Source of the DNA: Volvox africanus
Lineage: Eukaryota > Chlorophyta > Chlorophyceae > Chlamydomonadales > Volvocaceae
Length of the DNA: 64,000 nucleotides
Direction of reading: 5' to 3'
Assembly: GCA_030268105.1 (NCBI GenBank)
Contig: BSDZ01000114.1
Location: 930,001-994,000, forward strand
Shown here: positions 11,001-21,715 of the stretch, in pieces
Position numbering within the stretch: the stretch's first letter is position 1
How the letters are laid out: each line of letters begins with the position of its first letter
Notes under the pieces: model-generated
What the model was told of the DNA's origin: nothing
Seen by the model: the letters and a program-made list of their open reading frames with translations, nothing else
The model's database searches: none
Position numbers and translations under genes: made by a program

Positions 11001-14000
11001 CCTTGCTGTCGTTATACCCTTCTTCCTTCCTTCCCACCCAATGGCCACTCGTATCTCAAAATCGTAATCTGCACCTGCCTATTGCATGCGCGCCCTGAGC
11101 CCCTCACTCCTTTCCCCGCCCTCCTTTCCGCCGGCCTATGGCCCGCAGCGCCGCGGACGAAGCTCGCAAGCGGTCCGCGGGACGCACCAAAAACCTGGCG
11201 CTGTTGTCATTCGGCGACGAGGCGGAGGAGGAGGAAGCGGCGGTGCCGGCGGACCGCAAGGCTGTTAAAATCCGGTCCGCGCACGATGTGCTGACGGAGG
11301 ACGAGCGGTAGGCTGCCGCCCCCCCTTCCCCGCCGGGTGTTATGGATATTGGAACTTGGTATTACCCAAAAGGCGGGGACGCGGGTCGAAAGGTTAACAA
11401 GGGCATACTGAGTGCAGGTGCGGGTGTGGATATGGAAGTGGATGGGTATAATGACCAATATGCTGCCCCCTCTTTCCGCAGCCTTGCCAAAGAGCGGGCA
11501 ATTGAGGAGGCTGAGCTGCAACGGCTCGCAGCCCTACGGCCTGCCAAGCGTGCCAGAGGGATGACCGAGCCGGAAGGGGAGAGAGCTAGTGGCGGGGAGC
11601 GGGCACTCGCGCGAGCCAAGGCGGCTGTAGAGCAGGCAGCCGGTGGGTGAGAGTATCCGGACGGACTTTCCTGGCAGGCGGGGTGAGCGACACCCGTAGG
11701 GTAACAGATTGGCTAGCTCCATTGGCGGCAGCTTCCACCTGAAGGGGTTGCAGTGGCCGCGAGCCGACTGGTGAACTTGTACTGCCGGGTCTATGATCCT
11801 ACGAGTCTCGGCCACTGGAGTGCTGTAGCTACTTCTCGGGTTTGTAGCAATTGTGGTTTTGTGCGGTGGGGCGATCTGGTGGCATCATTGCGTGAATGCA
11901 ATCCGGTCCCAACCCGATCTTCATGCGATATCTCCCTTTTCCTTTCTCTTTACGGCGCCCCCATCATCGTCATTCCTCGGGGGCCCTGCGTGTCAGGACG
12001 TGCGGCGGGGCGCGCCGTGCCGGAAGACGGCGAAGGTGGGGCTGGGGATCAGGACGAGGAAGGCGATGTGGCTGACCGGGTAGCCTCTGCCGCCTTCGCC
12101 GCCTCCATGCGCGCCCGCGTGATGGCCGCACGGGTGCAGGCGGGGGACGAACCCCGAGCTGGACCGGGCAGGTGAGTGGCTTGAATGGGGCAAGGTTAAA
12201 CGATGAGCCAGGGATCGGGACCTGAGGGGTGTGTCATGTGCCTTTTCCAGTGGCCTGCAGTGCGGTATTGCTAGTACCTGTGGTTACACCGGCAGTGGCG
12301 AAGGAAGGCGTCTTGGAACTGTCGGACAAGGGGCTGAGCCTCTGGGCCAGTCATTAGGGTTTGGCAAGGGAATCAGCCATAGGGGAAAACTGAGCCTCAG
12401 CATGCTCGGCACACCGTCCCTTGCTCAGAACGGATGGAGGTCCGTGTCTCTTAAAGAGGCGCTACCTGCAAGGAGAGGGATGGCTTATGTCGGTACGCAT
12501 TCCTTTGCCTGTCCTCTCCCCGCTGACGCCGCAGGGACATGGTCCGCTCAGGCTCCCGGGATCGAGACCGCATCCGTAGTGGTGACGGAAGTGACAGTGA
12601 CGACGGTGGCAACGCGAGTCCGTCATCGGGACCGGTAATGGAAGAAGGCAAGCGAGAGCGGGACTTCCTTGCAGAGAGGCGAGCGGAGTTGGAGGCCATG
12701 AAGCTCGATGCACCGAACCGCACGTATGGCAGAGTCAAGGGGGCCACCGAGGTGAGCTGGCCTGCCGGACGTGTTCGGTGTTGTCGTATCGCATGGGATG
12801 GAGCGGAGAAGCTCGAGGAAGAAGATAAATTAGGACAGCTAGAGTGTGTAGAGGGATTAGGAGGTATCTTGGCAAAATATGGGTGTCATATGGGCGGGCA
12901 CTGATGCTCCCGTGATCTATGCTGGCGCGTGGTGGACCACGTCTGTATGGCGCCCGTAGTAGGATGTTGCAGTTTTTGCGTCAGCACCTAAACCTCTTTT
13001 TCCCTTATACTTAATATTTATCGCCCTTTCCATCGCAGGTTGCCGACGCGGATCTACTCAAGCCCTGGCAGTTGAGCCGCGAGCGCTACAAGGCACGTAA
13101 GCGGGCTGTGGGCGATCGGGAAAAGGAGACCCTGGCGCGCCTATCCAAGTTCACTGCGGCGCTAAGGTGGGCGAGTGGGCTCCGACCTTCATGAGGGGCA
13201 TGCATGGAGTCGGGCGACATTGTCACAAGGGGGGGGAGGGGGCCAGAGGGGTGAAGGGATTTGAAACGGGCGCACAGCGAGCCCAAGCATGAGCATAAGG
13301 TGTGTACGGCCGATTAGCATGGCAAGTGCGAGCAAGAATCGCTTCAGAACGAGCCTTCGAGGAGAAGCCAGAACGAGTATGAAAAGAGACTACATTGAGA
13401 TAGACTGAATTGCGAGGCCGATTCCCAAGCCAGCACCACCGCGGTGCACAAGGTGTTACATCGACCTCTACCACCCCGTGTGCAGGGGTGGCCCCACGAC
13501 AGCTGCATCCCAGCTGCCTGATGCGGCTGCGGACGCTGGCACTGGCGGTAACCAGAGCCATGACAGCGCCGCAGTTCAGGGCCAGACTGCGGATGTGGAC
13601 ATGACCGGCTACGCGGGCAAGGTACGGTCGGACCTGGACCACAGGTCTTACATGCCGGCAGCGTGGCGTGTGGACAGCTACCTGGAGTCGGCGGATGAGG
13701 AGGAGGAGACGGATGGCCACGGCGACTCCCTGGCGGCGCTCCGTTCGCATCGCTTCGAGGCTGTTAAGGACCGCAAGGATGTCATGAGCCGCGACATGGA
13801 CAACCTGGATGACTACGTGGTGGGTGCCGGGTGTCTGGACCCGGCCGTGGGTCGTTGCTTATTCATCACAATGGCCATGCCGCATTATGTACATGGTCTT
13901 AAACCTTTCGGAGGGAAAAGAGATGCAGCCTTACCTGAGCGGAGCCGACCCGTATGTGATGGTCAATATCCATTCAGGCGATACGAAAAATACATCTACT

Positions 14001-14178
14001 CCCGCAACGCCCACCTTTTACTCTCTGTGGCCTCATCTGCCGCTTACTTTCTACCCTCGCCCCCCGGCCTGGCCAGGTGTATGACCCTCTGCTGGAGAAG
14101 GGCAAGGGCAAGTGGAGCATGGCCAACCAGAAGGAGCAGAAGCGGCAAAATGAATGGGCAGGGCGGGCCAACATGTGA
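5098..14178 (+). CDS. CWC27: Spliceosome-associated cyclophilin CWC27, 13 exons
   Basis: CWC27 is a nuclear cyclophilin-domain protein of the activated spliceosome. Exons: 5098-5139, 5294-5356, 5554-5668, 9483-9549, 10101-10260, 10705-10832, 11149-11307, 11482-11642, 11997-12171, 12535-12751, 13039-13166, 13486-13819, 14077-14178; 1,851 nt, 616 residues, all GT-AG and in phase. The N-terminal cyclophilin domain (about residues 12-150) shows [53 protein letters not shown] and [14 protein letters not shown]. The region after it has the CWC27 signature VVWNPFDD and [15 protein letters not shown]. The rest is charged and helical, ending with [12 protein letters not shown] and NEWAGRANM, as in other CWC27 proteins. 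The Trp and His of active cyclophilins (WLDGKH) are Phe and Asn here (FLNNRN), suggesting little isomerase activity, as noted for this family. Intron 3 is 3.8 kb and full of foreign DNA. Confidence 0.95.
5958..6020 (+). other. Possible truncated gene start at the edge of the AT-rich insert
   Basis: Inside CWC27 intron 3, a GC-rich stretch ends with an ATG in a favourable context and reads [19 protein letters not shown]. After one more codon it hits a stop, exactly where the sequence becomes AT-rich. It could be the first exon of an unrelated gene cut by the insertion, or chance. I do not recognise the peptide. Confidence 0.2.
6403..7328 (-). pseudogene. IS630-type transposase, decayed
   Basis: Read on the minus strand from about 7328, the sequence gives an N-terminal helix-turn-helix ([20 protein letters not shown]), a middle part ([29 protein letters not shown]) and a DDE catalytic core. 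The core contains YWGDEMG (first Asp), [14 protein letters not shown] (second Asp) and [20 protein letters not shown] (Glu), in the spacing of the IS630/Tc1-mariner superfamily. At least three frame breaks separate the parts: after the first codons, near 7170 and near 6800, with a further one near 6590. It is therefore a dead copy. Codon use is strongly AT-biased, unlike the surrounding gene. I could not define terminal inverted repeats. IS630 elements are common in intracellular Rickettsiales, but that origin is inferred. Confidence 0.8.
7490..8330 (+). pseudogene. Fragments of unidentified AT-rich (bacterial-like) coding sequence
   Basis: The clearest part, about 8070-8325, reads on the plus strand as [20 protein letters not shown] and, after one in-frame stop, as [19 protein letters not shown] and [20 protein letters not shown]. 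The composition and the single stop look like a decayed bacterial gene. I do not recognise the family. The stretch upstream (7490-8070) has only broken short frames. Confidence 0.35.
8410..8720 (+). mobile_element. Possible retropepsin-like retroelement fragment
   Basis: This GC-richer island inside the AT-rich insert reads [20 protein letters not shown], which resembles the ALIDSGA active-site region of Ty3/gypsy proteases. It is followed by [14 protein letters not shown] and a [13 protein letters not shown] strand. The catalytic Asp-Ser pair is present but the next residues (ADS) are atypical. This is weak evidence for a nested gag-pol scrap. Confidence 0.3.
9048..9196 (-). pseudogene. GroEL fragment fused in frame to another sequence
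   Basis: On the minus strand the frame reads [19 protein letters not shown], the highly conserved GroEL/Hsp60 segment. It then leaves the GroEL sequence ([19 protein letters not shown]) and stops at a TAA. The switch without a frame break shows that two pieces were joined. AT-rich codons argue against a copy of the alga's own nuclear Hsp60 or Cpn60 genes. Confidence 0.7.
9399..9466 (+). pseudogene. ATP synthase beta subunit (AtpD) fragment
   Basis: Twenty-two codons read [20 protein letters not shown] followed by VIG, the near-invariant segment of bacterial and mitochondrial F1 beta subunits. Plastid beta subunits usually read GRIFNVLG here, so a bacterial source is favoured. The fragment ends abruptly at the insert border, 16 bases before the CWC27 exon-4 acceptor. 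Confidence 0.7.
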
Positions 14179-14399
14179 GGTGCCCAGGTGCCCAAATGAC
14201 GTTGCATGGCGCTGGGCCTGTTGTACTGCGCCAGTGTGGGGTTAGGGGAGCGGGCGCAATGAATGCCGGGATTGGCAGTATGTGCGGTCGGGCGGCTTTA
14301 AAGTGGAGGCATTGCACTGGCGACGAGTCGTGATGGATGTCAGTGGATGTAGGCTGGTGACATAAACCCATACCAAGCCTGTTTGCCTGTTCTTGATCA

Positions 14400-14936
14400 G
14401 ATTTTGCGAGTTTGCCCCCACCATACGCTGTGTCCCCAAGGCTCCCACGTCCACATATAACGCTTATCCATCTGCGCTGCTTTCAGCATCAGAATGTAAC
14501 CGAATGCAACGGTGGGGCCGGGGCAGCATCAGGTTGTCCTACCGGAAGCATAACCTCTTTCGGAGTTGGGCGCCGTTTTGGCAAGGGGCACTGTTGGTAA
14601 CCGCAAAAGGTTAAAGCGAAGCGTGGCACGGGCATCAGCAGGTAACGACCGTCCATGGATTACGGTATAGGTTTGACCGCACCTGCTTCTCGGCCATGGC
14701 ATGGGCAATGTTCATCTTAATGAGCTCTTCGGTCTGATCTGTTCCATGCACTTGCCATGTGTGGCACTCTTGCAACTGTTTGCGAAACTCTCTCTGGTTC
14801 AGGCGCCGATCCTCCAGATGACTGGCTGACTGCACAACAGCTTACTGTGCGAAATTAGTTGCGAAACACCGGCGGTGGCGCCACGAGCACCTTGAGTAGT
14901 ATTTTTTGACTGACTTGAGGCTGCGTGGGAATCCCT
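14400..14936 (-). CDS. Probable internal exons of an unidentified minus-strand gene
   Basis: Two exons join in phase: 14936-14846 and 14825-14683 (GT-AG). The second encodes SHLEDRRLNQREFRKQLQEC and EELIKMNIAHAMAEKQ, a charged helical segment that looks truly coding. A third short piece downstream (about 14600-14550, KRRPTPKEVMLP) also fits in phase. I could not find a start, a stop or the outer exons. Other coding-looking stretches on this strand, near 15440-15600 and 16360-16560, may belong to the same gene. Family unknown. Confidence 0.3.
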
Positions 14937-17153
14937 CTGCGGGGAGTGACACTTTAGAAGCACACCTTCGGGTATCCATGTGGGGCAATAAATTTGCAAA
15001 ACCAATGTCCCCCATGCATCTCGTGTCAATTGTCAGCCTTGACCATGCGAACGTGAGATCCATACAGTCTGCCCCAGCTTGGATACCAGGATTCCCCACC
15101 AGCACTGATGTTTCCCCATGCCTCTCACATTTCAGCCTGAGCTGCCAGCGTGCGAATGTCGTATCATTAATTCAGCCACCTGCTTCAATGCCAAAGAGGA
15201 ACCTAGGCACGCATGGCGGAACATGTGCACGTATTCATGTACTGCACCACCAGGCCACAAGGCTGGACTAATCATGACATACCCGTCGTACATACATCAT
15301 CGCTGCAGTCTGGACCCGCTCTTGGTTGCTGCATTTTGTTGAGGGAGTACAGTAAAGCTGCTCGCTCCAGCCAACTTTTGGAAGCGAAATAGTTGCCTCA
15401 ATCCCAATGCCAACAGCCAGCGTGTATCCATGGAGTGTAAAATTAGGGATAAGCCCAGCTCAGATGGTCGGCGCAAGCCCAGTGGTTGACGGTAGTCCTC
15501 GTGACTTCATGCCGCATGAACACCAGCTCTCTTGCGTCGACGTCCCCCACTGAGGTGTTCCATCCCTCGAGGCGGGCCACCTGAGCGGATGCCTTCGGCC
15601 GTTGCTGCGCTAAAGTTCTCCTAATCGGGAAATGCAGACTGTACCCCCGTGAGATGATTATCAAGACAGCACCACTGTGTCTTGCATACTCTGCTTGGCA
15701 CAGAGCCAGTACACGGTAAATCATATACTTCAGATTGAAAACGGTATCTCAGGGAATCGGTAGAATTAAGAATGGCACTTCAAACAACTTGCCAGCTTCC
15801 TCCGGCCGGTGTGTTGGCCGTGGCACCTATCAGGCCCTCATTTGTGGCGCCCACAGTATGAGTATATGGGCCATACACCCCAAGCCAACCTCACCCGAAA
15901 AATTCGGATGTCAATCTCTGGCAGGTCTTGTTCCGATTTGGTTCGTCTCAGAGCATTCCCATGCCCGCATACCAGGCCAACCCCAATCGAAGGCTTACTT
16001 CGTGCCCTCCTGGTATATCAGTGCCAACCCCTACCCGCAGGCCTGCCCAAAACTCCGTGCCCCTTTTTGGGAGGGCAAGGCAGAGAAGCAGGAAAGTGTG
16101 AGCGATCAAAGCGCGAAAAGCACGCCGGCAGGGTTGATACGGCGTGCAGGTGCGTATCGGAAGAATACCGAGTTAGTGACTGCTACGCCTCCCGTGTTGC
16201 TGATACAAGGTCATCATTATTATGAATCGATAACAGATTTATTGGTAGGTTGAACCAATGTATTTTACGTTAAATTTCTGGGTGATTCGAAGCAGAGAAA
16301 TGAAGCACGGCCGAGTCATACACGCCCTGCAACGGAAGACGGTGTTCAGTTCGTCAATCTATCGCGTCGGCCCATGATAGCGACGATGCAGCCACGCAGT
16401 TCCTCAAAGCATGCACCACAGGGGCATCCTCACCCACGTAGCACCGGGTAAGTGGAGGCATCCCTCCGAGATATCCGAAAGCCCGCATGCCTGGATTCTG
16501 AACGGAGAATTTCGCTTTCGACACATCCCTCCGGAGATTTGATGCCCCTTCTGATATTCCGTGTGTGTCTCCGACTAATGTCACAATTTCAGCGTGTTAA
16601 ATTGGGGCTGGAAAAAGCCGATATTATTTCGTGGATATCAAGCAAGAAGTAGCCATCCTATATAATAGGCACACAGAGCATTTGGAAGCAAATCCCTCTC
16701 GCGGTGGATTAAAACCCCATGCAGTGTCACGTACGGCATGACTGGCCCGGACTGAAACAGCCAGTCCACACCATACATGCTTCTCGATACTAACAGATCT
16801 TAACCAAAAGCTCACTGGTTAACTCCTCCAACACTTCAGGACCCTCTCTCAAGCATTGGGTGTTCTAGGCTTGACGTTGCTATCAAAACACTCCAATAAG
16901 CACCGTGGTGCGCTTGAACCGCTCTCCTGACACGCCAGTCAGGATAACAGAGCGTGAGAGGCCATCCTTGCCGTCCCGGTAATAAAAGAGAAGGCAGATG
17001 CTGCTCCGGCCAAGCTGTGATGCGCTGATGACATCCGCGCTTGAGACCGTTAGGGTTGCACTTGTAGTTCAAGGGGAACAAAAGATTTCAAATGATACAA
17101 CCTAAGTTATCATTATGGTCAGTTTCAATAGCTAAGGTAGCATTTCTCAAAAA
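14937..17153. other. Region with no resolvable gene
   Basis: Short open frames occur on both strands. On the minus strand the piece near 15580-15480 (ARELVFMRHEVTRTT) and the one near 16550-16370 (NPGMRAFGYLGGMPPLTRC) look coding but could not be joined. On the plus strand near 15130-15270 there is a Cys-rich frame (CECRIINSATCFNA). Nothing else was identified. Confidence 0.3.
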
Positions 17154-17330
17154 TCAGTCTTTCGATGGTGCTTGCCCCGACACAAGCCTGTACATCGTGC
17201 GGCCTGCGTTGAAGGTACCGTATCCAGCCACTCCAATTGCAGCGACCATAATAACGCCCGCTGTGATACGCACTGCTCGAGAGTGTCTCCGAAAGCCGCT
17301 GGATGTTGGATCAAACAAGCCCGGGGCCAT
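17154..17330 (-). CDS. Small single-span membrane protein, 58 residues
   Basis: An uninterrupted frame starts MAPGLFDPTSSGFRRHSRA and continues into one hydrophobic span (ITAGVIMVAAIGVAGYGTF), then a short polar tail ending in TGA. The basic N-terminal segment followed by one membrane span resembles small subunits of organelle membrane complexes. I do not recognise the family, and an unspliced 58-codon frame may be part of a larger gene. Confidence 0.35.
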   Translation of the reverse strand: MAPGLFDPTSSGFRRHSRAVRITAGVIMVAAIGVAGYGTFNAGRTMYRLVSGQAPSKD

Positions 17331-18290
17331 TTTACAAGAATGACAAGATATAATGTCAACGAGATTGATAACTGCATGACACCAAATGGGCACAAAATAG
17401 TTTTTCCTGTGGCTTCCTTGTACGGTACAACTGTAGTTTGGTAACTGACACGACTCGAAAGGGCTTGAAACTTTGTATACCCAAGAGCACACACACCCTC
17501 CGGCCCCTACCTCCACTTAAAATCCTTTACAGCAACGTGTCCTCCTATATACCTGTGTGGTGGATTAGACATCTATACGATAACGTTAAGGACCCCAGGT
17601 GGACCCGCAGACCCATGGATAAAATAACCAACAATACCAGAAGATTGCGTTGCGATTATGGTGCCTAACTTCCGCTAGACCAAAACCAATCCGTAGCCAG
17701 TATTTTGCATCACCCCAAAGTTATAATGTTCCACTACTGCGGAGGCTTTGGAAAAGTATCATCATGTTGAGTCCACACTCAAACCCTCGCAATCTCCAAG
17801 AAGCGAGTAATACAAAACCGCATAAATCCTCGCATTTTTCTCTTTCTCTTTGGTCGCGAACTGGACCCCCACGTCCTGACCTGGTTTGTTTGACCCAGCT
17901 GGTGCGGAAGGCTCGGCCTTCCGTCCACTTCGCTGTGGCGACCCGCTGCGCTCCGAGCTGGGGAACAGGCGGCCTCTACTATGGTTAATTGTTAAACTAT
18001 TCTTAAACCACTTAATGAAATCATCTATATTGGAGCTAATGCTAACCTAATCCTTAACCTATTTAGGAGACTTGTAGCAGAGCATGTTCTTAGACGTTGA
18101 CATAGATTACTGCTGGCCCTATCATCTAGGTTACTTACTGCGAGAATATTATTTTCTCTAGCACTGACAATCTTTACATCTCCTTTCGGGTTGCTCATTT
18201 TAGGTATAATGGTTTCTGCGTTAGCTTTGTTATTAGCATTTTTAAGCCAGCACCACCACCTCACTCTGGGAAAAGCCACCCTCCATATTT
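17331..18290. other. Non-coding stretch with a GC-rich palindromic block
   Basis: No gene recognised. At 17906-17922 there is a 7-bp perfect inverted repeat (GGAAGGC / GCCTTCC, 3-base loop) inside a block that also reads ACTTCGCTGTGGCGACC. It resembles the small GC-rich palindromic repeats that litter volvocine organelle genomes. From about 17990 to 18240 the sequence is AT-rich. Confidence 0.3.
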
Positions 18291-18297
18291 TTCGTTG

Positions 18298-20020
18298 GAT
18301 CCATAAAGTCCATATGGACTTCCATAAAACCATATGAACTTCCATAAAACCCATATGGAAGGCAATAATATCCACATACAGCCATGAAAAACGTTTTTAA
18401 GTAGATATGTCCTGTCATGAAAGCTTGTGGAAAATTGTTTTTCTGTGACTTGGGGTCGTTAGGGTTCTGGTAGCCTGACACCTTCCATAATCCATTGTCC
18501 CAATTCCATAAAATACACTTCCTAGTGCAGTGCTTATAGCTTATAACCATGAACAAATTTGAGCATACCACTCTGGTAGCATGCAATTTGTTTTAGAGGC
18601 CATATGCATCTCGTGGTGACCACTTTAATATGATGTGATGTGGTACGACAATACCGTCAACCCGTCATTCTACCAACTCATCTTTGTTCTTTCTTTACAA
18701 CTTCTTTTCCAACTACTGCTTTCTGACTTCTACCACTTGTAACGATTCAATCTATCACGTCAATTATCCCGCCAAATCATGTTCTTCTATTACGCACGCT
18801 TTCTATAGCTCCTTGTACCTTGTAACCAACCAACGTTTTGCCATCAGTTGTGCCAATCTAAGAGGTTATGAGCCCTGCGGCGTTCAGAGCTGGTCTGCGC
18901 CGCCGGAAGTGCGCCGTGAACCAATGATGGCAACTTTGGGCAGCCGGCAACAATCATGGCTGATGCTCAAGACTTGCTTATAAGGATCCGAACTCAAGGT
19001 AGTATAGAGGTAATATGCGACATGGAGGACATCAACTTTTGTTTGGAGTTTGTGATGGCGATGGCGACGGCTTTGGGCGAACGCGCCAGAACCGTGGTTA
19101 ATAATCGAGGTTGGGCCAAACAGTTCAGATATCATAACGATCCTTTCTAAGGAGATGGACTTAGAATTTCGAGGTCGCCGCCCAAGGCAATCTGCCGGCA
19201 AATCTGCAGGTTAGCCGCGCGTATTCAAAGAAGACGACGCTAAGGAGGAGCTCAGCAATCAAGCCTTGGTTGCTTTTTGTGGGCTTAATCGGAAGCACGG
19301 AGGAAATTTTCTGGTTATTTATGAGTTACAGCGACACCGACACCAAGATGGAACGGGCTGGCGATAACTTCGCGAGGAATCCGAGTTTCTATAGCATTTT
19401 CATGTTAAAGGCCTTTCGAATTTGGTTTCCATATGCTGGACAACCTATGGCGCGACGATTTGCACATTTGTTGGTCAAGACGATCAGGGAAAGTGGTGGC
19501 CGAGCGCGTGGTAGGGGGAGGCGGCAAGTGGGGACTGAGGGGGAGGCGGCAAGTGGGGACACCTCTGCAAGTAGCGGCGATATGGCACCATCATCGGGGG
19601 TCTCAAGTGGCACGGGAAGCAGTGGGGGCAATGCACATCAACCGGTACTGAGGTCCTCACGCCGGGGTACCGGAGGGGCGTTGCTTCCCGTGACAGCACG
19701 TTTTAGGTATGTAGATAGGTGGCCAGAGATACCCTATCTACATATCATGCATATAATTGGTTGGCCGAATAATAATAGGACATGAAGCTAATGACAGTAC
19801 GTGATGCTGAATAATCGCCGTATTTTGCATGCGAAATGGACGCTTCCTTTTGTGCCCTCCATGCCAGCCATTGTAACTTTCCATAAAATGCCGTTTCCAT
19901 TCCATAAAATGCCTTCCATAAAATACCTTCCATAACCTGGTGGCAGGATTATGGATTCCATATCAAAATAATATGGAGGCCACTTTATGGAAAAGGACGC
20001 TGGATTTTATGGAAGCCGGA
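18298..20020. repeat. TTCCATAAAA repeat clusters flanking a possible transposable element
   Basis: Copies of TTCCATAAAA lie at 18320-18329, 18340-18349 and 18504-18513, and again at 19879-19888, 19900-19909 and 19914-19923. Inverted TTTTATGGAA copies occur at about 19990-20015. Between the clusters is about 1.3 kb with a plus-strand frame (next entry). Clustered short motifs at both ends suggest a mobile element or expanded subterminal repeats. No target-site duplication was defined. Confidence 0.4.
18956..19785 (+). CDS. Possible element-encoded ORFs between the repeat clusters
   Basis: Frames on the plus strand include MADAQDLLIRIRTQGSIEV (18956-19150), a stretch RVFKEDDAKEELSNQALVAF near 19220-19280, and a 19270-19785 frame with a Gly/Ser-rich end. 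They would need introns or frame corrections to join. No family is recognised. The position between the repeat clusters suggests a non-autonomous or decayed element. Confidence 0.2.
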
Positions 20021-20427
20021 CCCCCCCGTTTTCCCAGAGTGCCTGCGGGGGATCTATTAGCACTGTTAACGGCAAACCTTCTTATAGTACCTCAGTTCTT
20101 CTTTCTCCCAAAGACGGCATTTATAACATAACCAGGGTTTGAGCTGGCGTGAAAAGAGTAAGGGCTTCCGCAGTTGGAACAGCAAAATTCTGGCAGGCTT
20201 TTTGGCTGGGCAGTATCTATATTGGAGCTCGCCATAGAATCGCTTGCTACTGCAGGATTACTAGCCTCCCTCTTACTTACAGCTTCTATGATATACTCAC
20301 TATGCAAGCTGCCACAACTATTGGCGTCTATTAGCCACAAGTTTAGTCTATACCTTTTCAGATCCAAAACTTGCTTTAGCTTCAACTAAAACACCCAATA
20401 ATACTGCAGACAGAAGCAGCTCAGCCC

Positions 20428-21076
20428 AAAATTGTTCCAACAGTCAAAGACAATGATATGAACAGCTGGTCTATCGGTATTGAAAATGTAAATAGTGGAA
20501 ATGAAGGGTTTCCCCAAGCACAAATATTAAGTAATATTATGTTATGCCGGTATTTATCTAATAAATACCCTAGCTTGGACCTAAAAAATGCACGGCGGCA
20601 AGTAGAAAAATTGGGCGGCAAGTAGAAAAATTGATTCAGGCCCATGTTTCCCTTGGGAAACTTTTGCTAATTATAATGCTAGTAAAATTCATGAAAATTT
20701 AGGAATACCTAAAGACTTTGGAGTATATCCAAGAAAATCAAACCTAGGTTAAAACCCTTATGTAGTTTTGTCTTCCTACAAATACGAGCATAAGGAAATT
20801 GGCACAGAAGATATAAGACGAATCCAAGAATATTTAAGAGAATACGGGTATGATACTCCAGATGGTGAACTGGAAACCTTTGCCGCAAAAGCACAAGAAG
20901 CTTGCTTAAGCTTCAAAATGCATTTTTGTGGCCCAGAGATTCTAGCTGCAAATACAACTTCACAAGCATGGAATACATTACACGAAATCTGCTCTGATCC
21001 GAATGCTTTACATGTCGTAGGACAATTAAACGAAAATGATTTAACTTATTTAGGTGGCGTATTAGAGCAATTTTAA
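20428..21076 (+). pseudogene. Bacterial-type N-acetylmuramoyl-L-alanine amidase, decayed
   Basis: The frame reads NDMNSWSIGIENVNSGNEGF and PQAQILSNIMLCRYLSNKYP. After a break it reads DSGPCFPWETFANYNASKIH, then a TAA at 20750-20752, and continues in the same frame through EIGTEDIRRIQEYLREYGYD to GQLNENDLTYLGGVLEQF and a stop. The order (GIE-V-N followed by GPxFPWE, then a helical peptidoglycan-binding-like tail) is that of Amidase_2/AmiD-like peptidoglycan hydrolases. The N-terminal third is missing. An internal 19-20 base duplication (GCGGCAAGTAGAAAAATTG, about 20592-20630) breaks the frame. The AT-rich codons contrast with the host. Peptidoglycan hydrolysis has no expected place in an algal intergenic region, so this is read as captured bacterial DNA. 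Confidence 0.75.
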
Positions 21077-21079
21077 ATT

Positions 21080-21545
21080 TTGAATGAGTTTGATTTTATT
21101 AATTTTACACCCAAGTTTTTACTCTTGTGAAATAATTATATTGTATAACGGCAATTCTTTTATGGATAATTCCTATGAGATAAAGCTATAGAAATGATAG
21201 TAAAAATTATTTTCCATAAAATTTACAATATGTCACCGTAATAATTATAACCTAGATCTAGAGAATACATATGCAAAGAAAATCCTCACCATAAGGGAGA
21301 TAAGGTTTTTTGGAAATGGGGTAGAGGCAAAATTAAAGGAATGTAGTATCCTGGGGTATCTAATGCTAATATCCAGGATGATTAGGAAACTGGACATCTT
21401 CCTAACTGACCTAAACAGTTTGGCGGATATTAACACAGAGATACAACAAGGAACTATAGTAGGTTTTTATTTTTCTCCTGTTGTCAAAGAAACTAAAAAT
21501 AGTAACTAAAACGGAATGCTAATTAGGAAAACCCTGCTTATTTTA
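21080..21545 (+). other. AT-rich tail of the second bacterial-like insert
   Basis: From about 21248 the plus strand has an open frame including AKKILTIREIRFFGNGVEA and KLDIFLTDLNSLADINTE, ending near 21510. The composition matches the amidase pseudogene next to it. I do not recognise the protein. The AT-rich DNA ends close to 21545, just before a G-rich tandem repeat. Confidence 0.35.
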
Positions 21546-21593
21546 TTAAAGAGGAAAAGGGGGTGCGCTGTGTACCCCGGGGGCTCCTAGAAG

Positions 21594-21715
21594 TGGCAGG
21601 GAGGGCGGAGGGGGGAGGGAGCGGCAGGGAGGGCGGGAGGGGGGAGGGAGCGGCAGGGAGGGCGGGAAGGGGACGGGAGCGGCAGGGAGGGCGGAGGGGG
21701 GTGTAGGGGCGGGGG
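21594..21715 (+). repeat. G-rich minisatellite, 28-29 bp unit, about 4 copies
   Basis: The unit CGGCAGGGAGGGCGGAGGGG plus an 8-9 base GGAGGGAG-like tail repeats about four times with small length changes. Runs of three or more G make it a candidate G-quadruplex-forming stretch. It abuts the right border of the AT-rich insert. Confidence 0.85.
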
